DNA of 64,000 nucleotides, from positions 186,001-250,000 of the forward strand of contig CAWEJL010000006.1 in assembly GCA_963809385.1 (NCBI GenBank), in the 5' to 3' direction. Positions 27,134 through 38,200 of the stretch are shown piece after piece. Both the position numbers and the translations under genes were made by a program. Under the pieces are notes generated by a model. That model worked only from the letters and a program-made list of their open reading frames with translations. It was not told where the DNA came from and ran no database searches. Source of the stretch: JAKAIY01 sp963809385. GTDB taxonomy: Bacteria; Chloroflexota; Ktedonobacteria; Ktedonobacterales; JADMIN01. Position 1 is the stretch's first letter. Every line of letters begins with the position of its first letter.

Positions 27134-28273
27134 CTACGGCGCGATGGAACGGGCTGCGCGGGCGCGGCGCCGATCATGCCAGACGAGCGCCGCGAATCCG
27201 CCGAGCAGCAGCAGCGCCAGCCCCAGCGCCAGGAGGACCTCCGGCGCGCCCAGCGGCAGCCGTGGCAGCCAGGCCGGCAGCGCGTCCGCGCTATCCAGGC
27301 TGGCCGTGGGCGATGAGCCGAAGTGGGTCAGCCGCATGATGCCGTCAGGGGTGACGCTCAAATCATACGTCACGGCGGCGGCGGGCGCGTCGAGCGTGAG
27401 ATAGGTCAGCCAGCCGTCGGGGCGCACCCAGCCCATGTTGCGGTCGGTGGAGAGGTCGTGGTAGAGCGTGGGGTTCATGCGCTCCTGGAAGGCGACCCGC
27501 AGGCCCGGCGCGCCGGGAACGTCAGCGCCAGCGGCGGACTGGCCAGCGACGGCGTTGAGCGCGCTGATGTTGAGCGGCTCATCGGTCAGGAAGTAGAGGT
27601 CGGCGTGGACGATCTGCCCGTCGAGCGCGAGGACCTCCAGCGGGACCCACGGATGGGGCGTCCGCATGGTAATCAGCACGGGCGCGCCGTCGCCGGAGGT
27701 CTGGCCCCGCGCCTGGGCCGCCGCCGTGTCGTACTTGACGGCCATGAAGATCGGGCTGCCCTGGGCGTACTTGAGCAGGTGGGCGCGGGTGTCGCCGTCC
27801 ACCGCGAAGCCGTTCTGGGCGCACCAGTCCAGCACGGCCTGGCCGCTGCCCTTGATGACGGTGATGTTGAGCGCCTCGACTTTGACCCGCTGCAAGACCT
27901 GCGCCGTATCCGCCGCGGAGGCGCTCTCCGCGCCTGCGGCGAAGAGGGCGCGCGGTTGGGGATGCGTCTCGATGGCGAGCCGCTGGAGTGTCCAGGCGCC
28001 ACCCTCCTGGATCTTGAGCGGGACGGCGGGCAGGGGGACGATCCAGCCGAGGTTCTTGACGTCGCCTTCGTAGGTGAAGCTGGTCATGTACTGCTCGATG
28101 CCGTCGTGCCAGGCGATGAGGGTGGCGGCGCGCCCGAGGCGGACGGAGCCGTTGGGCGCGACGAGCCCGCCACAGGCCAGGGCGGGCGCCGCCTGAAACG
28201 CCACGAAGGCGACGAGGCAGGCGACGAGGCACGGCGCAAGCAGGTAGGGCCGCCATCGCGAATGGATACGCAT
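27134..28273 (-). CDS. DUF2330 secreted membrane-anchored protein
   Basis: 379 residues. Signal peptide (LLAPCLVACLVAFVAFQAAPALA), then the family start ACGGLVAP with the conserved CGG, NVRLGR-like and GVEQYMTSFTYEGDVKNLGWIVPLP segments. The C-terminus has one helix (EVLLALGLALLLLGGFAALVW) and a basic tail, so the bulk lies outside the membrane. DUF2330 has no known function. CAGGAGCG precedes the ATG. The following 300 bases hold a divergent control region and a 41-codon frame at 28435 with a good AAGGAGG but random-looking content. Confidence 0.85.
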   Translation of the reverse strand: MRIHSRWRPYLLAPCLVACLVAFVAFQAAPALACGGLVAPNGSVRLGRAATLIAWHDGIEQYMTSFTYEGDVKNLGWIVPLPAVPLKIQEGGAWTLQRLAIETHPQPRALFAAGAESASAADTAQVLQRVKVEALNITVIKGSGQAVLDWCAQNGFAVDGDTRAHLLKYAQGSPIFMAVKYDTAAAQARGQTSGDGAPVLITMRTPHPWVPLEVLALDGQIVHADLYFLTDEPLNISALNAVAGQSAAGADVPGAPGLRVAFQERMNPTLYHDLSTDRNMGWVRPDGWLTYLTLDAPAAAVTYDLSVTPDGIMRLTHFGSSPTASLDSADALPAWLPRLPLGAPEVLLALGLALLLLGGFAALVWHDRRRARAARSIAP

Positions 28274-28547
28274 GGTAATCGCTCCTGTTGGGTTGTTTTG
28301 GGACTGTCCTTGGGATCTCCCTTCAGTTCGTCAGCTCGCGCGCGCTACCCCTTCCTGACGGCGGCGGGCGTGAGTTGGTTCCCGTTGGGGCATGCGGATA
28401 TTTCAGCGCTGATGCGATGAAGGAGGATGCGCGCATGCGGCTGGTGGCGCCGCGCTTGCGCCCCTCATCGCGGGCGCTCCGCGCTAGGCGGCGCGGATGT
28501 CGCGTTCGCACGTCTGGGAGACACATCCAGGAGATCAGTACACCGAT

Positions 28548-28565
28548 GAGCCTCAGATGAGGCTC
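28548..28565. promoter_or_regulatory. perfect inverted repeat before the DUF2267 gene
   Basis: GAGCCTC-agat-GAGGCTC immediately before GGGAGGG, the ribosome site. It may be an operator or an RNA hairpin controlling translation. Confidence 0.4.
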
Positions 28566-28579
28566 CAGGGAGGGTGACC

Positions 28580-28984
28580 ATGAACTTTGATGAATTCATT
28601 GGGCAGGTGCAGCATCGCGCGCGCCTGAGCAGCCGCGAGCACGCGGAACGGGCCACGCGGGCCGTCCTCGAGACGCTGGCCCAGCGCCTGTCTGGCGGTG
28701 AGCCGAAGAATCTCGCATCGCAGCTGCCGCCGGAGATTGGGCGCTATCTGCTGGAGCCGACCGCGGGCGCGGGAAAGCGGTTCGGCGCGCGAGACTTCTA
28801 CGATCTGGTCGCCCTGCGTGAGGGTATCGACATGCAAGACGCCGCGTACCATGTGCGCGCGGTGGCCTCTGTGCTGCATGAGGCTGTTTCGGCTGGGGAA
28901 TGGGAGAAGATGCTGGCGCAATTGCCAGATGACCTTGACCAGCTGATGGAGTCGGGCAGCGAGGGCGCGGGGCCCAGGCTATAA
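28580..28984 (+). CDS. DUF2267 protein
   Basis: 134 residues from ATG 28580 with GGGAGGG upstream. MNFDEFIGQVQHRARLSSREHAERATRAVLETLAQRLSGGE is the canonical DUF2267 opening, followed by LPPEIGRYL and a second related helical half with REGIDMQDAAYHVRAVASVLHEAVS. These small all-helical proteins are of unknown function and often sit near stress genes. Soluble, no catalytic motif. Confidence 0.88.
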   Translation: MNFDEFIGQVQHRARLSSREHAERATRAVLETLAQRLSGGEPKNLASQLPPEIGRYLLEPTAGAGKRFGARDFYDLVALREGIDMQDAAYHVRAVASVLHEAVSAGEWEKMLAQLPDDLDQLMESGSEGAGPRL

Positions 28985-29016
28985 CACGGTGTAGCGCCGG
29001 TGAACGGGATGCTTCC

Positions 29017-29778
29017 TCACACCCGCCGGATCGTCCACGCCAGCGTATCCAGCCGGCGGGAGAAGTGGAGCAGCGGCGGGGTGTCGGGGAGGGTGAAGCC
29101 GTGGGAGGCGGCGAGGGTGTTGTCGCGGATCTCGGCTTCGGCGGGGGCGAGCGGCCAGGGGGCGTGGGTGATGTCGCCACGGTAGACGCGGCCCCGGCGG
29201 TCGGTGGAGTAGAGGGCGTAGCGCGCGGTGAGCCAGTCCGCGAGCGAGCCGGGCGCGGCGGGCTGGGCGGGTCCCGCTGGGCGGTAGGTCGCGTCGAAGA
29301 CGGCGGGGCGCGCGCGGTGGTCGGTGCGGCGCATGGCGTAGCGGACGGCGCCGTCTTTGGCGGCGAAGTCGCAGTCGAAGCGGGCGTTGAGGTAGGGCAG
29401 GTGGTACCAGCTGCGCGCGGCCTGCACGGTGATCGGGTTGTCGGCGTCGAGGCTGAAGAAGTAGACGCCCGCGCGGCCGCCCATGCGGACGTAGGTGCGG
29501 ACGTTCAGCTCGGTGAGGCGGCTGAAGGGTGGAATGTCGGGCGTGGCGCGAATGTGGAGCGTGGAGATACGGAAGGGGACGATGCCAAGCCAGGCCTCGC
29601 CCTCCCAGGTGTCGAGCGTCAGGCTAGGCGGCAGGTGGGCGGCCATCGTCGCGGCGGGGATCGGCCAGTGGGCGAAGAGCAGGTCGCTCCAGACCTGCCA
29701 CATCGCCCAGGGCCGCGCGGGGACGGGCCACGGCCTGCCGCGCGTCGCCGCGAGGATCTCCGCCGCTGGCGCTCGCAT
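29017..29778 (-). CDS. DUF2071 (YqjF-like) protein
   Basis: 253 residues. MWQVWSDLLFAHWPIP, LPPSLTLDTWEGEAWLGIVPF, FSRLTELNVRTYVR and GVYFFSLDADNP are the signature blocks of DUF2071/YqjF proteins (acetoacetate decarboxylase-like fold). AAGGAGG lies before the ATG. Function unknown; the fold suggests small-molecule binding. The gene ends 33 bases from the DUF2267 gene, convergent with it. Confidence 0.88.
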   Translation of the reverse strand: MRAPAAEILAATRGRPWPVPARPWAMWQVWSDLLFAHWPIPAATMAAHLPPSLTLDTWEGEAWLGIVPFRISTLHIRATPDIPPFSRLTELNVRTYVRMGGRAGVYFFSLDADNPITVQAARSWYHLPYLNARFDCDFAAKDGAVRYAMRRTDHRARPAVFDATYRPAGPAQPAAPGSLADWLTARYALYSTDRRGRVYRGDITHAPWPLAPAEAEIRDNTLAASHGFTLPDTPPLLHFSRRLDTLAWTIRRV

Positions 29779-29828
29779 GGGGTAGCCTCCTTGTGGGCGG
29801 GCGGTAGTGCCCTGGGTGGCAGCGTGCG

Positions 29829-29886
29829 GGCGAATAAATTCGCGCCTCAGGGGCGTTTCGCCACAAGACCCGCCTGCGCGGGTCCG
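29829..29886. repeat. REP-like palindromic element (family B)
   Basis: CGAATAAATTCGCGCCT at one end and a CCGCCTGCGCGG palindrome at the other. Other copies: 39361, 42322, 48018, 48094, 49951 and 56131. Confidence 0.8.
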
Positions 29887-29942
29887 GGCGCTCAGGCGGA
29901 CTCAGGCGCGTGCGCGGTTTCAACCGCCTGCGCGCTCATCAC

Positions 29943-32899
29943 CTAGCGCCCGTGGCAGGCTTTGTATTTCTTGCCGCTGCCGCAGTAGCAGGGGTCGTTG
30001 CGGCCGGGCTTCTTCTGCGCGCCGCTGGCTGAGCCGCCCGCCGCGACGGGCGACGGACCGCGCCCGGTGGAGCGGCCTGGGGCGGAATTGCCGCCGGGGC
30101 GCTGGCCCTTGCCCTGATTTCCCTGCCCATTGCGCGCGCCGCTGGCGCCGCTGGCGCCTTGGCGGCGGGCTTGCCGTTCGCGCCGCTGGAGCCATTCGCG
30201 CCGTTCCCGTCGTTCGGGAAGATATTCGATGTGGGGCCAGCGGCGCCAGCGACGGCCTGGGCGATGGCGGAGGAGACGCGGGAGCGCGCGGGCTGCGGCA
30301 AGCCGCCCTTCTCCTGACCGCTGGCGGCGGCGAGCGCGGCGGCGTTGGTCTGGGTTCTGGGCAGTTGCGCGGGCTGAGGTGGCGGCGGCAGGGTGATCTG
30401 GACGGGCGCGCGCATGGCGAGCTCGGCCACATTGTGCTCGACTTCGGTCTTGAAATTGTCGAACGCCGCGTAGGCCTCGCGCTTGTACTCGATCAGTGGA
30501 TCACGCTGGGCGAGGCCGCGTAGACCAATGCCGCTGCGCATCACGTCGAGGTGGTCAATGTGCTCGCGCCAGAGGGAATCAATCACCTGCAAGAGCACCG
30601 CGCGCTCGAACTGGCGCATGAAGACGGCGCCTGGCTCGACGGCGTGATGTTCCTCCGCCGCCGCGATGACCTGGCGCTCTTTCTCTTCGTACTTCTCGCG
30701 CGCGGCTTCCGCGATGGCGTCCGCGAGCGCCTCGCGCTTGAGGCGGTTGATCTGTTCCGGGATGACTTCGGGCGGGATGACGATGCCCCAGGGCTCGATC
30801 TGCTTGTCGAGGGTTTCGAGGTCCCACTCTTCGGGGAGGTTGGCGGTGGTCTGCTCGGCGACGCGGCGGCGGGCCTCATGCTCGATCATATCGAGGATGC
30901 GGTCGTGCATGTTCTCGCGCTCGAGGATCGCCTGGCGGTCGCTGTAGACCACCTCGCGCTGGGCGGCGATGACGTCGTCATATTCGACGACGTTTTTGCG
31001 GATGTCGAAGTTGTAGGCTTCGACCTTGGACTGCGCCTGCTCCAGCAGATTCGTCACGGTGCGGCTTTCCAGCGGCGTATCTTCGTCCATGCCGACGCGG
31101 CCGAGCAGACCCGCGACGCGGTCGGCGTTCATGCGCCGGAGGAGGTCGTCCTGGAGGGAGACGAAGAAGCGTGACTCGCCGGGGTCGCCCTGGCGGCCTG
31201 AGCGGCCCCGAAGCTGGTTGTCAATGCGGCGCGACTCGTGGCGCTCGGTGCCGATGATGTAGAGGCCACCGGCGGCGACGACGCGCTCGTGGTCCTCGTC
31301 GCAGCGCCGCTTGGCCTCTTCCATCGCCTCGGCGCGGTCCTCTTCCGTGGCGAATTCGGGGTCAATGTCGCGCTCGCGCAGGATCTCATCGACGAATTCG
31401 TCTGGATCGCCGCCCAGCTTGATGTCCGTGCCGCGGCCCGCCATGTTGGTGGCGATGGTGACGGCGCCGCTGCGGCCCGCCTGGGCGACGACGTGCGCCT
31501 CGCGGGCGTGCTGCTTGGCGTTGAGGACGGAGTGCGGGATGCCCTCGGCGTCGAGCATCTCGGCGAGCATCTCAGAGTTTTCGACGGAGGTCGTGCCGAC
31601 CAGCACGGGCTGGCCCGCCTCGTGGCGCTCGCGGATCTCCTCGACGACGGCGCGGAACTTGCCAGGCTCGCCGGAGTAGATCAGGTCAGACTGGTCCACG
31701 CGCATGATGGGGCGGTGGGTGGGAATGACGATCACGTCGAGCTTGTAGATTTTGTGGAACTCTTCGGCCTCGGTCAGCGCGGTGCCGGTCATGCCGGCCA
31801 GCTTCTTGTAGAGGCGGAAGTAGTTCTGGAAGGTGATGGTGGCGAGGGTGTGGTTCTCGCGCTGGATCGGCACGGCCTCTTTGGCTTCGAGCGCCTGGTG
31901 CAGGCCTTCGGAGTAGCGGCGCCCGGAGAGCACGCGGCCCGTGAACTCGTCTACGATCAGCACTTCGCCGTCGCGCACGATGTAGTCTTTGTCGCGCTTG
32001 AAGAGGGCGTGGGCCTTGAGGGCGTTCTCGAGGTGGCGGGTAAGCTCCATGTCCTCGTAGATGTTCTTGACGCCCAGGCGGCGCTCGACCTTGTCAATGC
32101 CAGCCTCGGAGATGGCGACGGTCTTGGTCTTGGCGTCAATGGTGTAGTCATCGCCCTCTTTGAGGGTAGGGGCGAGGCGGGCGAAGCGCACGTAGAGGTC
32201 CACCGATTCCTCGGCCTGGCCGGAGATGATCAGCGGGGTGCGGGCCTCGTCAATCAGGATGTTGTCCACCTCGTCCACGATGGCGTAGTTCAGCTCGCGC
32301 TGGGCCATGAGGGAGAGGTCGGGGACCATGTGGTCGCGGAGGTAGTCGAAGCCAAACTCGTTGTTGGTGCCGTAGCTGATGTCGGCCTGATAGGCGGCGC
32401 GGCGCACGGGGCCTTGCGGGTCCTGGGTGGTGACGATGACGCCGACGGAGAGGCCGAGGAATTCGTGGATGCGGCCCATCCAGTCGCGGTCACGCTGGGC
32501 GAGGTAGTCGTTGACGGTGATGACGTGGACGCCCTTGCCGGGGAGGGCGTTGAGGTAGGAGGGGAGGGTGGCGACGAGCGTCTTGCCCTCGCCGGTGCGC
32601 ATCTCGGCGATCTTGCCCTCGTGCAGGACGACGCCGCCGATGAGCTGCACATCGTAGTGGCGCATGCCGATGACGCGCTGGCTGGCCTCGCGAACGACGG
32701 CGAAGGCCTCGGGCAGGATGTCATCCAGCGTGGCGCCGTTCTCCAGCTCCTGCTTGAGCTCCGCCGTCATGCCGCGCAGGTCGTCGTCGCTGAGCGCCTG
32801 CATCTCCGGCTCCAGGCCGTTGATGCGCGCGACGATCGGGCGGATGCGCTTCAATTCGCGCTCGTTGGGGTCACCAAACATCCTATTGAATATGCTCAT
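29943..32899 (-). CDS. secA: protein translocase ATPase SecA (C-terminal frameshift)
   Basis: Preprotein translocase motor, about 985 residues. Start MSIFNRMFGDPNERELKRI at 32899. Walker A MRTGEGKTLVATL, DEAD-type VDEVDNILIDEARTPLIISG, and the second ATPase half with RGTDIKLGG and GRSGRQGDPG are all present. The zinc-binding SEC-C tail GRNDPCYCGSGKKYKACHGR is encoded, but in another frame ending at 29943, so one indel near 30130 separates it from the rest. SecA is essential, so this is probably a sequence error. A Pro/Ala linker precedes the tail. The ribosome site is weak. Confidence 0.93.
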
Positions 32900-33077
32900 A
32901 TGCCGTCTATCCCGCCGTCTCTGTCTGGCGCATCTCACGTTGGCTTCCGCTGGTTCACCGGCGTCCGGCTCGCTGTCCCCAGCGGGCTAGGCGCACACCT
33001 GAGAGTATACCACCCGTCAGCGACTGAATAGTCCCATCCAATTGGGCTGGCGGACGGTGGATGAGGATGCCCGCGCG

Positions 33078-33385
33078 TCATCCGGCGCAAGGATTGTTTG
33101 TGGCGCCTGGGGTGGCGCTGGTTCCTGGCGTGAACGAGGCGAGCATCTCATGCCAGATGGAACCGTAACGCCGCATGAAGGTATCCGCGGGCGGCATGCC
33201 TGAGGTTGATGGAAACCCACACGCCGCTCGCCACGACGCTGGCGGATACCTGAGAGTTGGCTGGCGCGCCTGAGTTGGGCATAGGACGCGGCGTGGGCTG
33301 GGCGAAATCATCCCATTCATAGCCTTTCAGGCCGTGTTCCTGAGTGGACACATAGCAGTGGACACATAGCAGTGGACACATAGCG
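33078..33385 (-). pseudogene. possible decayed gene
   Basis: Two overlapping minus-strand frames give protein-like pieces: GYEWDDFAQPTPRPMPNSGAPANSQVSASVVASGVWVSI, then PSTSGMPPADTFMRRYGSIWHEMLASFTPG with a Thr/Pro end and stop at 33078. Together they look like the end of a secreted or membrane-anchored protein with one frameshift. No family, no start codon. The remainder of 32900-33630 holds no supported gene. Confidence 0.25.
33344..33384. repeat. 14-bp tandem repeat, three copies
   Basis: GTGGACACATAGCA three times (the last copy lacks its final base). AT-richer than its surroundings. Confidence 0.85.
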
Positions 33386-33630
33386 GCGTCTGCCGCTCAC
33401 TTGCTAGGAGCGCGAGTATAGCGCATCGCGGGCGCGAATTGTCGCGTAGGTCACATGTTCGAGGGATGGCTTCCGCTCTGCGGTGGCGGCGCTGGATAGC
33501 ACATTCGCGAGGGGAAGACGCGCCTGGAGCTGTCCGGCGCGTTGACGGTCTGCTCTCTCGCTTCTATACTGGAACGGCGCCCGCGCGACGCCATGAGGCG
33601 GCGCGGGTATCCACAGAGAAGGAGCGGAGC

Positions 33631-33831
33631 GTGGGAGATGACGAGCGCCCCCCGATAGATGATCGCAACGCCGCGAACAGGGCGCGGTTCGAGCAGCTGC
33701 CAGTGGCGGGAAGCCCGGCGTATTGGGCAAAGCTGGAAGATTCAGAGAAGGCGTCGCGCCTCGACCTGGAGATTCTGGTGATGTGCGCGCGCGAGCGGCG
33801 GGCCGCTGGCGAGCTGCGCGATCTGGCGTAG
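33631..33831 (+). CDS. small acidic protein, 66 residues
   Basis: GTG start at 33631 with AAGGAGCGG upstream. The sequence is charged and helical: FEQLPVAGSPAYWAKLEDSEKASRLDLEILVMCARERRAAGELRDL. No known family. It ends just before the sigma-like region on the same strand, so it could be the first gene of that unit. Confidence 0.5.
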   Translation: MGDDERPPIDDRNAANRARFEQLPVAGSPAYWAKLEDSEKASRLDLEILVMCARERRAAGELRDLA

Positions 33832-33846
33832 CGCGTATTCGAGATA

Positions 33847-34481
33847 CTGCTCTCGTAGCAGACCGCGCTCAGGCGACGTGGGCCAACCGGCTCATACCCA
33901 AGGCGCGCGTGATCGCGCGCGGATCATCGAGGATATTGTGCAAGAGTGCGCGCTCGGCCTTTGGCGAGAACTCGACAGCGATGACGAGACGTTCCTGACT
34001 CAGGGCTTCTGGATCAAGGATGTGGCGCATGATGACCAATATCGCCACGCAGACGCGCGATCGAGGAGGGCGTGAGCAACGCGAGCGGGCGTCGAGCAAT
34101 CCGACACGTGTTCCGCAGATCTAGTAGCGGAGAGCCTCGACAGCCTATCGGGCCGGACGAGCGACCGCACACGTGGGCGAGACCGTCGCCGATCCACATG
34201 CGGAGGAGGGATACAGCCTGATCGAATTTGTGACACGATATCGAGCACGTGCGCGCGACCATCTGACATCCGATGAGCGGCTGCTGCTCCAGAATGAGAT
34301 TACAGGGGAGCTGACGCAGGCCCAGTTGGGCAAGCGCTTGGACATTACGGATCGCGCGGTGCGCGATCGTTTGGAGGCGCTGCATGCCAAGCTGCGCGCG
34401 CTGCTCAATCCGCCTAGCATCCGCATGGCGATGGTGGCGCTACCGCTGACGGCGAGGAGGGACGATCATGACCAGCCCTGA
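33847..34481 (+). pseudogene. sigma-70-family-like regulator, multiply frameshifted
   Basis: Successive frames spell a sigma-like protein: DRAQATWANRLIPKARVIAR, then EDIVQECALGLWRELDSDD (region 2-like), FLTQGFW, MTNIATQTRDRG, and finally SDERLLLQNEITGELTQAQLGKRLDITDRAVRDRLEALHAKLRALL, a region-4-type helix-turn-helix. At least four frame changes occur. Its last bases overlap the start of the next gene in sense direction, an arrangement common for a regulator and partner. It could be an ECF-like factor or a related activator; broken as it stands. Confidence 0.55.
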
Positions 34482-35122
34482 ATCCCAGCGCCGCGCGCGC
34501 CAGTTCGAGATAGACCGTCTCTGCGCGCGCTACGTCGATGAGGTCAAGTCCGGGCGAAAGCCCAGATCTCCGAAGGACTACCTCGCCCGCTATCCCGAAT
34601 ACGCCGATCGAGCTGGCGGACTTCATCGTCGTCGTACCACCTGACGCTCGCGGATTTGCCGGAGCCGGATGAGACACCGGTGGAAACGCTCTCGCCAGCG
34701 TTCGCGCGGGCGTTGGCGGCGATTCAGCAGCGGGAGGCGGCGGCGCTGGCCCGCAGGCGGCCGCGTTCGCCAGCCTGGAGGACCGCTCCTTTGATGTTGG
34801 GCTGGACCCCGACCAGCTCGCGGCCCGCGTGGGCGTTACCCCCAGGATCATCGCCCGGCTGGATGCGCGCGCCATCGCCGCCGCCACGATTCCGCGCGAG
34901 CTCTTCCGCCGCCTGGCTGAAACGCTGGATGTCTCTGTCGAGGCCGTGATGGGCTTCCTCGGCGCCAGCGCGCAAGCTGGCGGCGCGTTCTATCACGCGG
35001 ACCAGGCCCCGACCTACGGCCAGGATGACTTCCTGGCGGCGATCGAGGCGAGCGACGACCTCGACCCGGCGCGGAAAGCGGAATGGCGCAGGATCAGCGC
35101 CAGCGAGACCAGCGGCCAGTAG
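34468..35122 (+). pseudogene. partner protein with HTH-like C-terminus, frameshifted
   Basis: ATG 34468 with GAGGAGG eight bases upstream opens QFEIDRLCARYVDEVKSGRKPRSPKDYLARYPEY, an opening typical of proteins encoded next to sigma-like genes in Chloroflexota and Planctomycetes. Further frames give ELADFIVV, LADLPEPDETPVETLSPAFARALAAIQQREAA, and a good C-terminal part GLDPDQLAARVGVTPRIIARLDARAI, which resembles an XRE-type helix-turn-helix, to the stop at 35122. Three indels. It may modulate the sigma-like factor; this is inferred from position only. Confidence 0.5.
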
Positions 35123-35224
35123 CCCTATGCTGGCCGCCGTGCGCGCGGGATTGTGGCGTATTACGCCGCTCGATCACTGAGGCGGGCCTGGTAGCGTCCT
35201 ACGGAAAGCGAGCGGCGTCCTGAT

Positions 35225-38200
35225 ATGGACCGTCTAACCGTTATCACGCGGGCCGCCCTGGCCCTGCGCGCGCGGCGTCCCGGCGGGCCGCCCGCGCCCG
35301 CTGACATGTTGCCCTCGATGGCGCTGGTGGAGCGACTGTGCATGGTCTGCGCGCCGCATGCGCTGGTGATCGAGCGTGTGGTGGCGAGCGATGTGATGCT
35401 GGGTGGCGCGCGGGCGCGCCTGATTCTGCGGAACTGGGAGAAGCCGGAGCGCGGCGGGCGGATCTGGGTGCGCGTCGAGCTGACGCCAGAGGAGCAGGCG
35501 TTCTCGGTCGCGCATGAGCTGGGGCATTTCATCCTGCATCGCGGCGAGGGCGTGACGCCGCCCTGCCCGGATGAGGCGATCAGCGAGGAAGCGGATGTGG
35601 GGCGGCTGCGGGACGTGCGCGACGGGCGGGTGGAGGAGTACAACCCGAAGGCGCGGCGCGAGCTGGAGGCCAATGCCTTCGCCGCCGAGCTGCTGGCGCC
35701 GGGCTATGAGACGCGGAAGCTATTCCTGACCAGCCCGTCCTGCGATGAGAACCGGATCGCGGCGGTCTTTGGCGTCTCGCCCCGGCTGGCGCTGGCGCGG
35801 CTGGTGGCCTCGGTCCTTAGCGGCGTGGAGCCCGCCCAGGAGCCTGACGCGGCGCTCGAGGGCGAGCCGCCGCCCGTCCTGAACGAGGCCGCGCGTCGCG
35901 CGCTGGCGGTGGCCCTGCTCGACCGGCTGGACCCCTCGCAGCGCGAGGCGGCGACGGCGCTCGGGCCGGCGCTGGTGGTCGCCGGGCCAGGGACGGGCAA
36001 GACGGCGACGCTGGTGGGGCGGGTGGCCTATCTCTATGGTGAGCGCGGCGCGCTGCCGGAGACGATCCTGGCGCTGACTTTCTCCAACCGCGCGGCGGAC
36101 GAGATGCGCGAGCGGCTGATCGCGGCGGGGCTGCCGGGCGAGCGGACGCCGGTGATGACGATCCACGCCTTCGCCACCGAGCTGCTGCGCGGCTTCGCCA
36201 GCTACGTCCCGCACCCGGAGGACGAGCCGACGCTGCCACAGGATTTCCGCATTCTGGACAACCTCGACCAGCTCCTGCTGCTCGAAGAGCTGCTGCCGAA
36301 ACTGGGGCTGCGGCGGCTGCGGCGGCTGAGTGATCCCGCTGGGCCGCTGCCCGATCTGCTGGGGCGCTTTAGCTGGGCGCGCGACCGGCTGCTGACGCCG
36401 GAGGGCTACTGCGCGCTGGTGGAGGCGATGCCGCTGGCCCCAGACGTGAGGGATGAGGACGCGGCGCCCGGCAAGGGCGGCAAGAGCGGTAAAAGCAAGA
36501 AGAAGGCCCTCCCAGCGGGGACGTTCAGCGCGGACCAGATCGCGCAGGCAAGGGAGCATGCTGGAGCTTACGCGGTCTGGGACCGCGAGCTGCGGCTGCG
36601 CGGCTTGCTGGACTACGGCGGGCTGATCCAGCGCGCGGTGGAGATGCTGCGCGCGGCGCCAAAGGCGCTGGAGGCCGCGCGGGCGCGCTTCCCGCATGTG
36701 CTGGTGGACGAGTTCCAGGACACGAATCACGCCGCCGCCGAGCTGCTCTTCCTGCTGGCGGGGGAGCGCGGCGCGGGGCTATGGGTGGTGGGCGACCGCA
36801 ACCAGAGCATCTATCGCTGGCGCGGGGCCTCGCCTGAGAATCTGCCCGCGCTGGCGAGCCGCTATCCGCAGCTTGCCGTGCGGACGCTGCGCCAGAGCTA
36901 CCGCTCCGTCCCCGATCTGGTCCGCCTCGGCTCGGATATGGCGGCGCGCATGGCGGCGCTGGGGGAAGGAATCCCGGCCATGAATGGCCGGGGCACGGAC
37001 GGCGTGGACGGAGCGGCGGCTGGCCCGCTGGCGGAGGCGCTGCGGCCCGTGGCGCTGGGCGCGGCTCGCGCGGCGAACGGGGCGCCCGCTGTCTGGCGTG
37101 GCGAGCGCTTCCCAACGCCCCAGGCCGAGCGCGAGGCGGTGATCGCCGATATGCTGCGGCGCCACGCGGACGGGCTGGCCTGGGGCGAGATGGCCGTCCT
37201 ATCCTACAAGCGTGAACCGGGGCGCGCGCTTGCGGACGCCTTGACGGCGCGCGGCGTTCCGGTGACGGTGCGCGGGGAGTTCTTCGCGCGCGATGAGATC
37301 AAGGACACGCTGGCGCTGTTGCGGCTGGCGGCGAGCCACGACGCGGGTGGGCTGCTGCGGGCGCGCGGGCTGCTGGCGCTGCTGGGCGTCCGGTCGCTGG
37401 CGCTGGAGGATGAGCGGGCGCTGGGGCGCGCGGTGCGGCGGATGGCGGCGGCCGGGGCGGGTTTCCCCTGGTCGCTGCGGAGCGCGGAGGCGCTGCGCGC
37501 GGTGGAGGCGCCGGAGGCGCTGATCCCCAAGCTGCAAGAGCTGGGGACGGCGGCGACGGAACTCTGGTGGGCGCGTAGGGGGATGAGCCAGCGGCTGGCG
37601 AAGCTGCTGCTCCAGTCAAAGGGGATGGCCTGGCGGCTGGCGCGCATCGCCGCCCAGATGGACGCCCCAGCCGGGCCGGGCGATCCGCTGGGGGAGCCGG
37701 GGCGCGCGCCCGCGCGGGCGGGTGACGCGCTGGCGGCGCTGGGCGCGCTGGTCTCGCTGGCGGCGCGCTTCGATGTGCGCTGGGCCACCGAGCCAGGCTT
37801 CCGCCAGCAGTTGAGCGGGCTGGCGGCGCGCGATGTGGAGGAGGAGGATGGCGCGACCTCACCCCCAGCCCCTCTCCCGGACGCTGCGCTGGGAGAGGGG
37901 AGCGCCGATTCCTCCCTCTCCTCGCGGGAGAGGGGGCTAGGGGGTGAGGTCTCGGAAGAGCAGCCGGATCGGGCGGCGCGCTGCTTCCTGCGCTACATCA
38001 CCACGCATTCGCGGGCCAATGTCGAGGTCACGATGCCGCTCAGCGAGGAGGACGCGGTCCACGTCCTGACGATTCACGGGGCGAAGGGGCTGGAGTTTCC
38101 CGCCGTGTATGTGCTCCACCTCGCGCCAAGCGGATTCCGCGGCGGCAATCAGAATCCAGTGGACCCGACGCGACCTTCGATGGGTGACGGGCCAGATGCG

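Noticed and set aside
28435..28560. 41-codon frame with a perfect AAGGAGG before DUF2267
   Set aside because: Product is nearly all Arg/Ser/Leu as expected of chance frames; the ribosome-like site alone is not enough.
31238..33031. 597-codon open frame antisense to secA
   Set aside because: It is the mirror of a real gene in GC-rich DNA: no ribosome site, repetitive Gly/Val/Asp-rich product and full overlap with SecA motifs.
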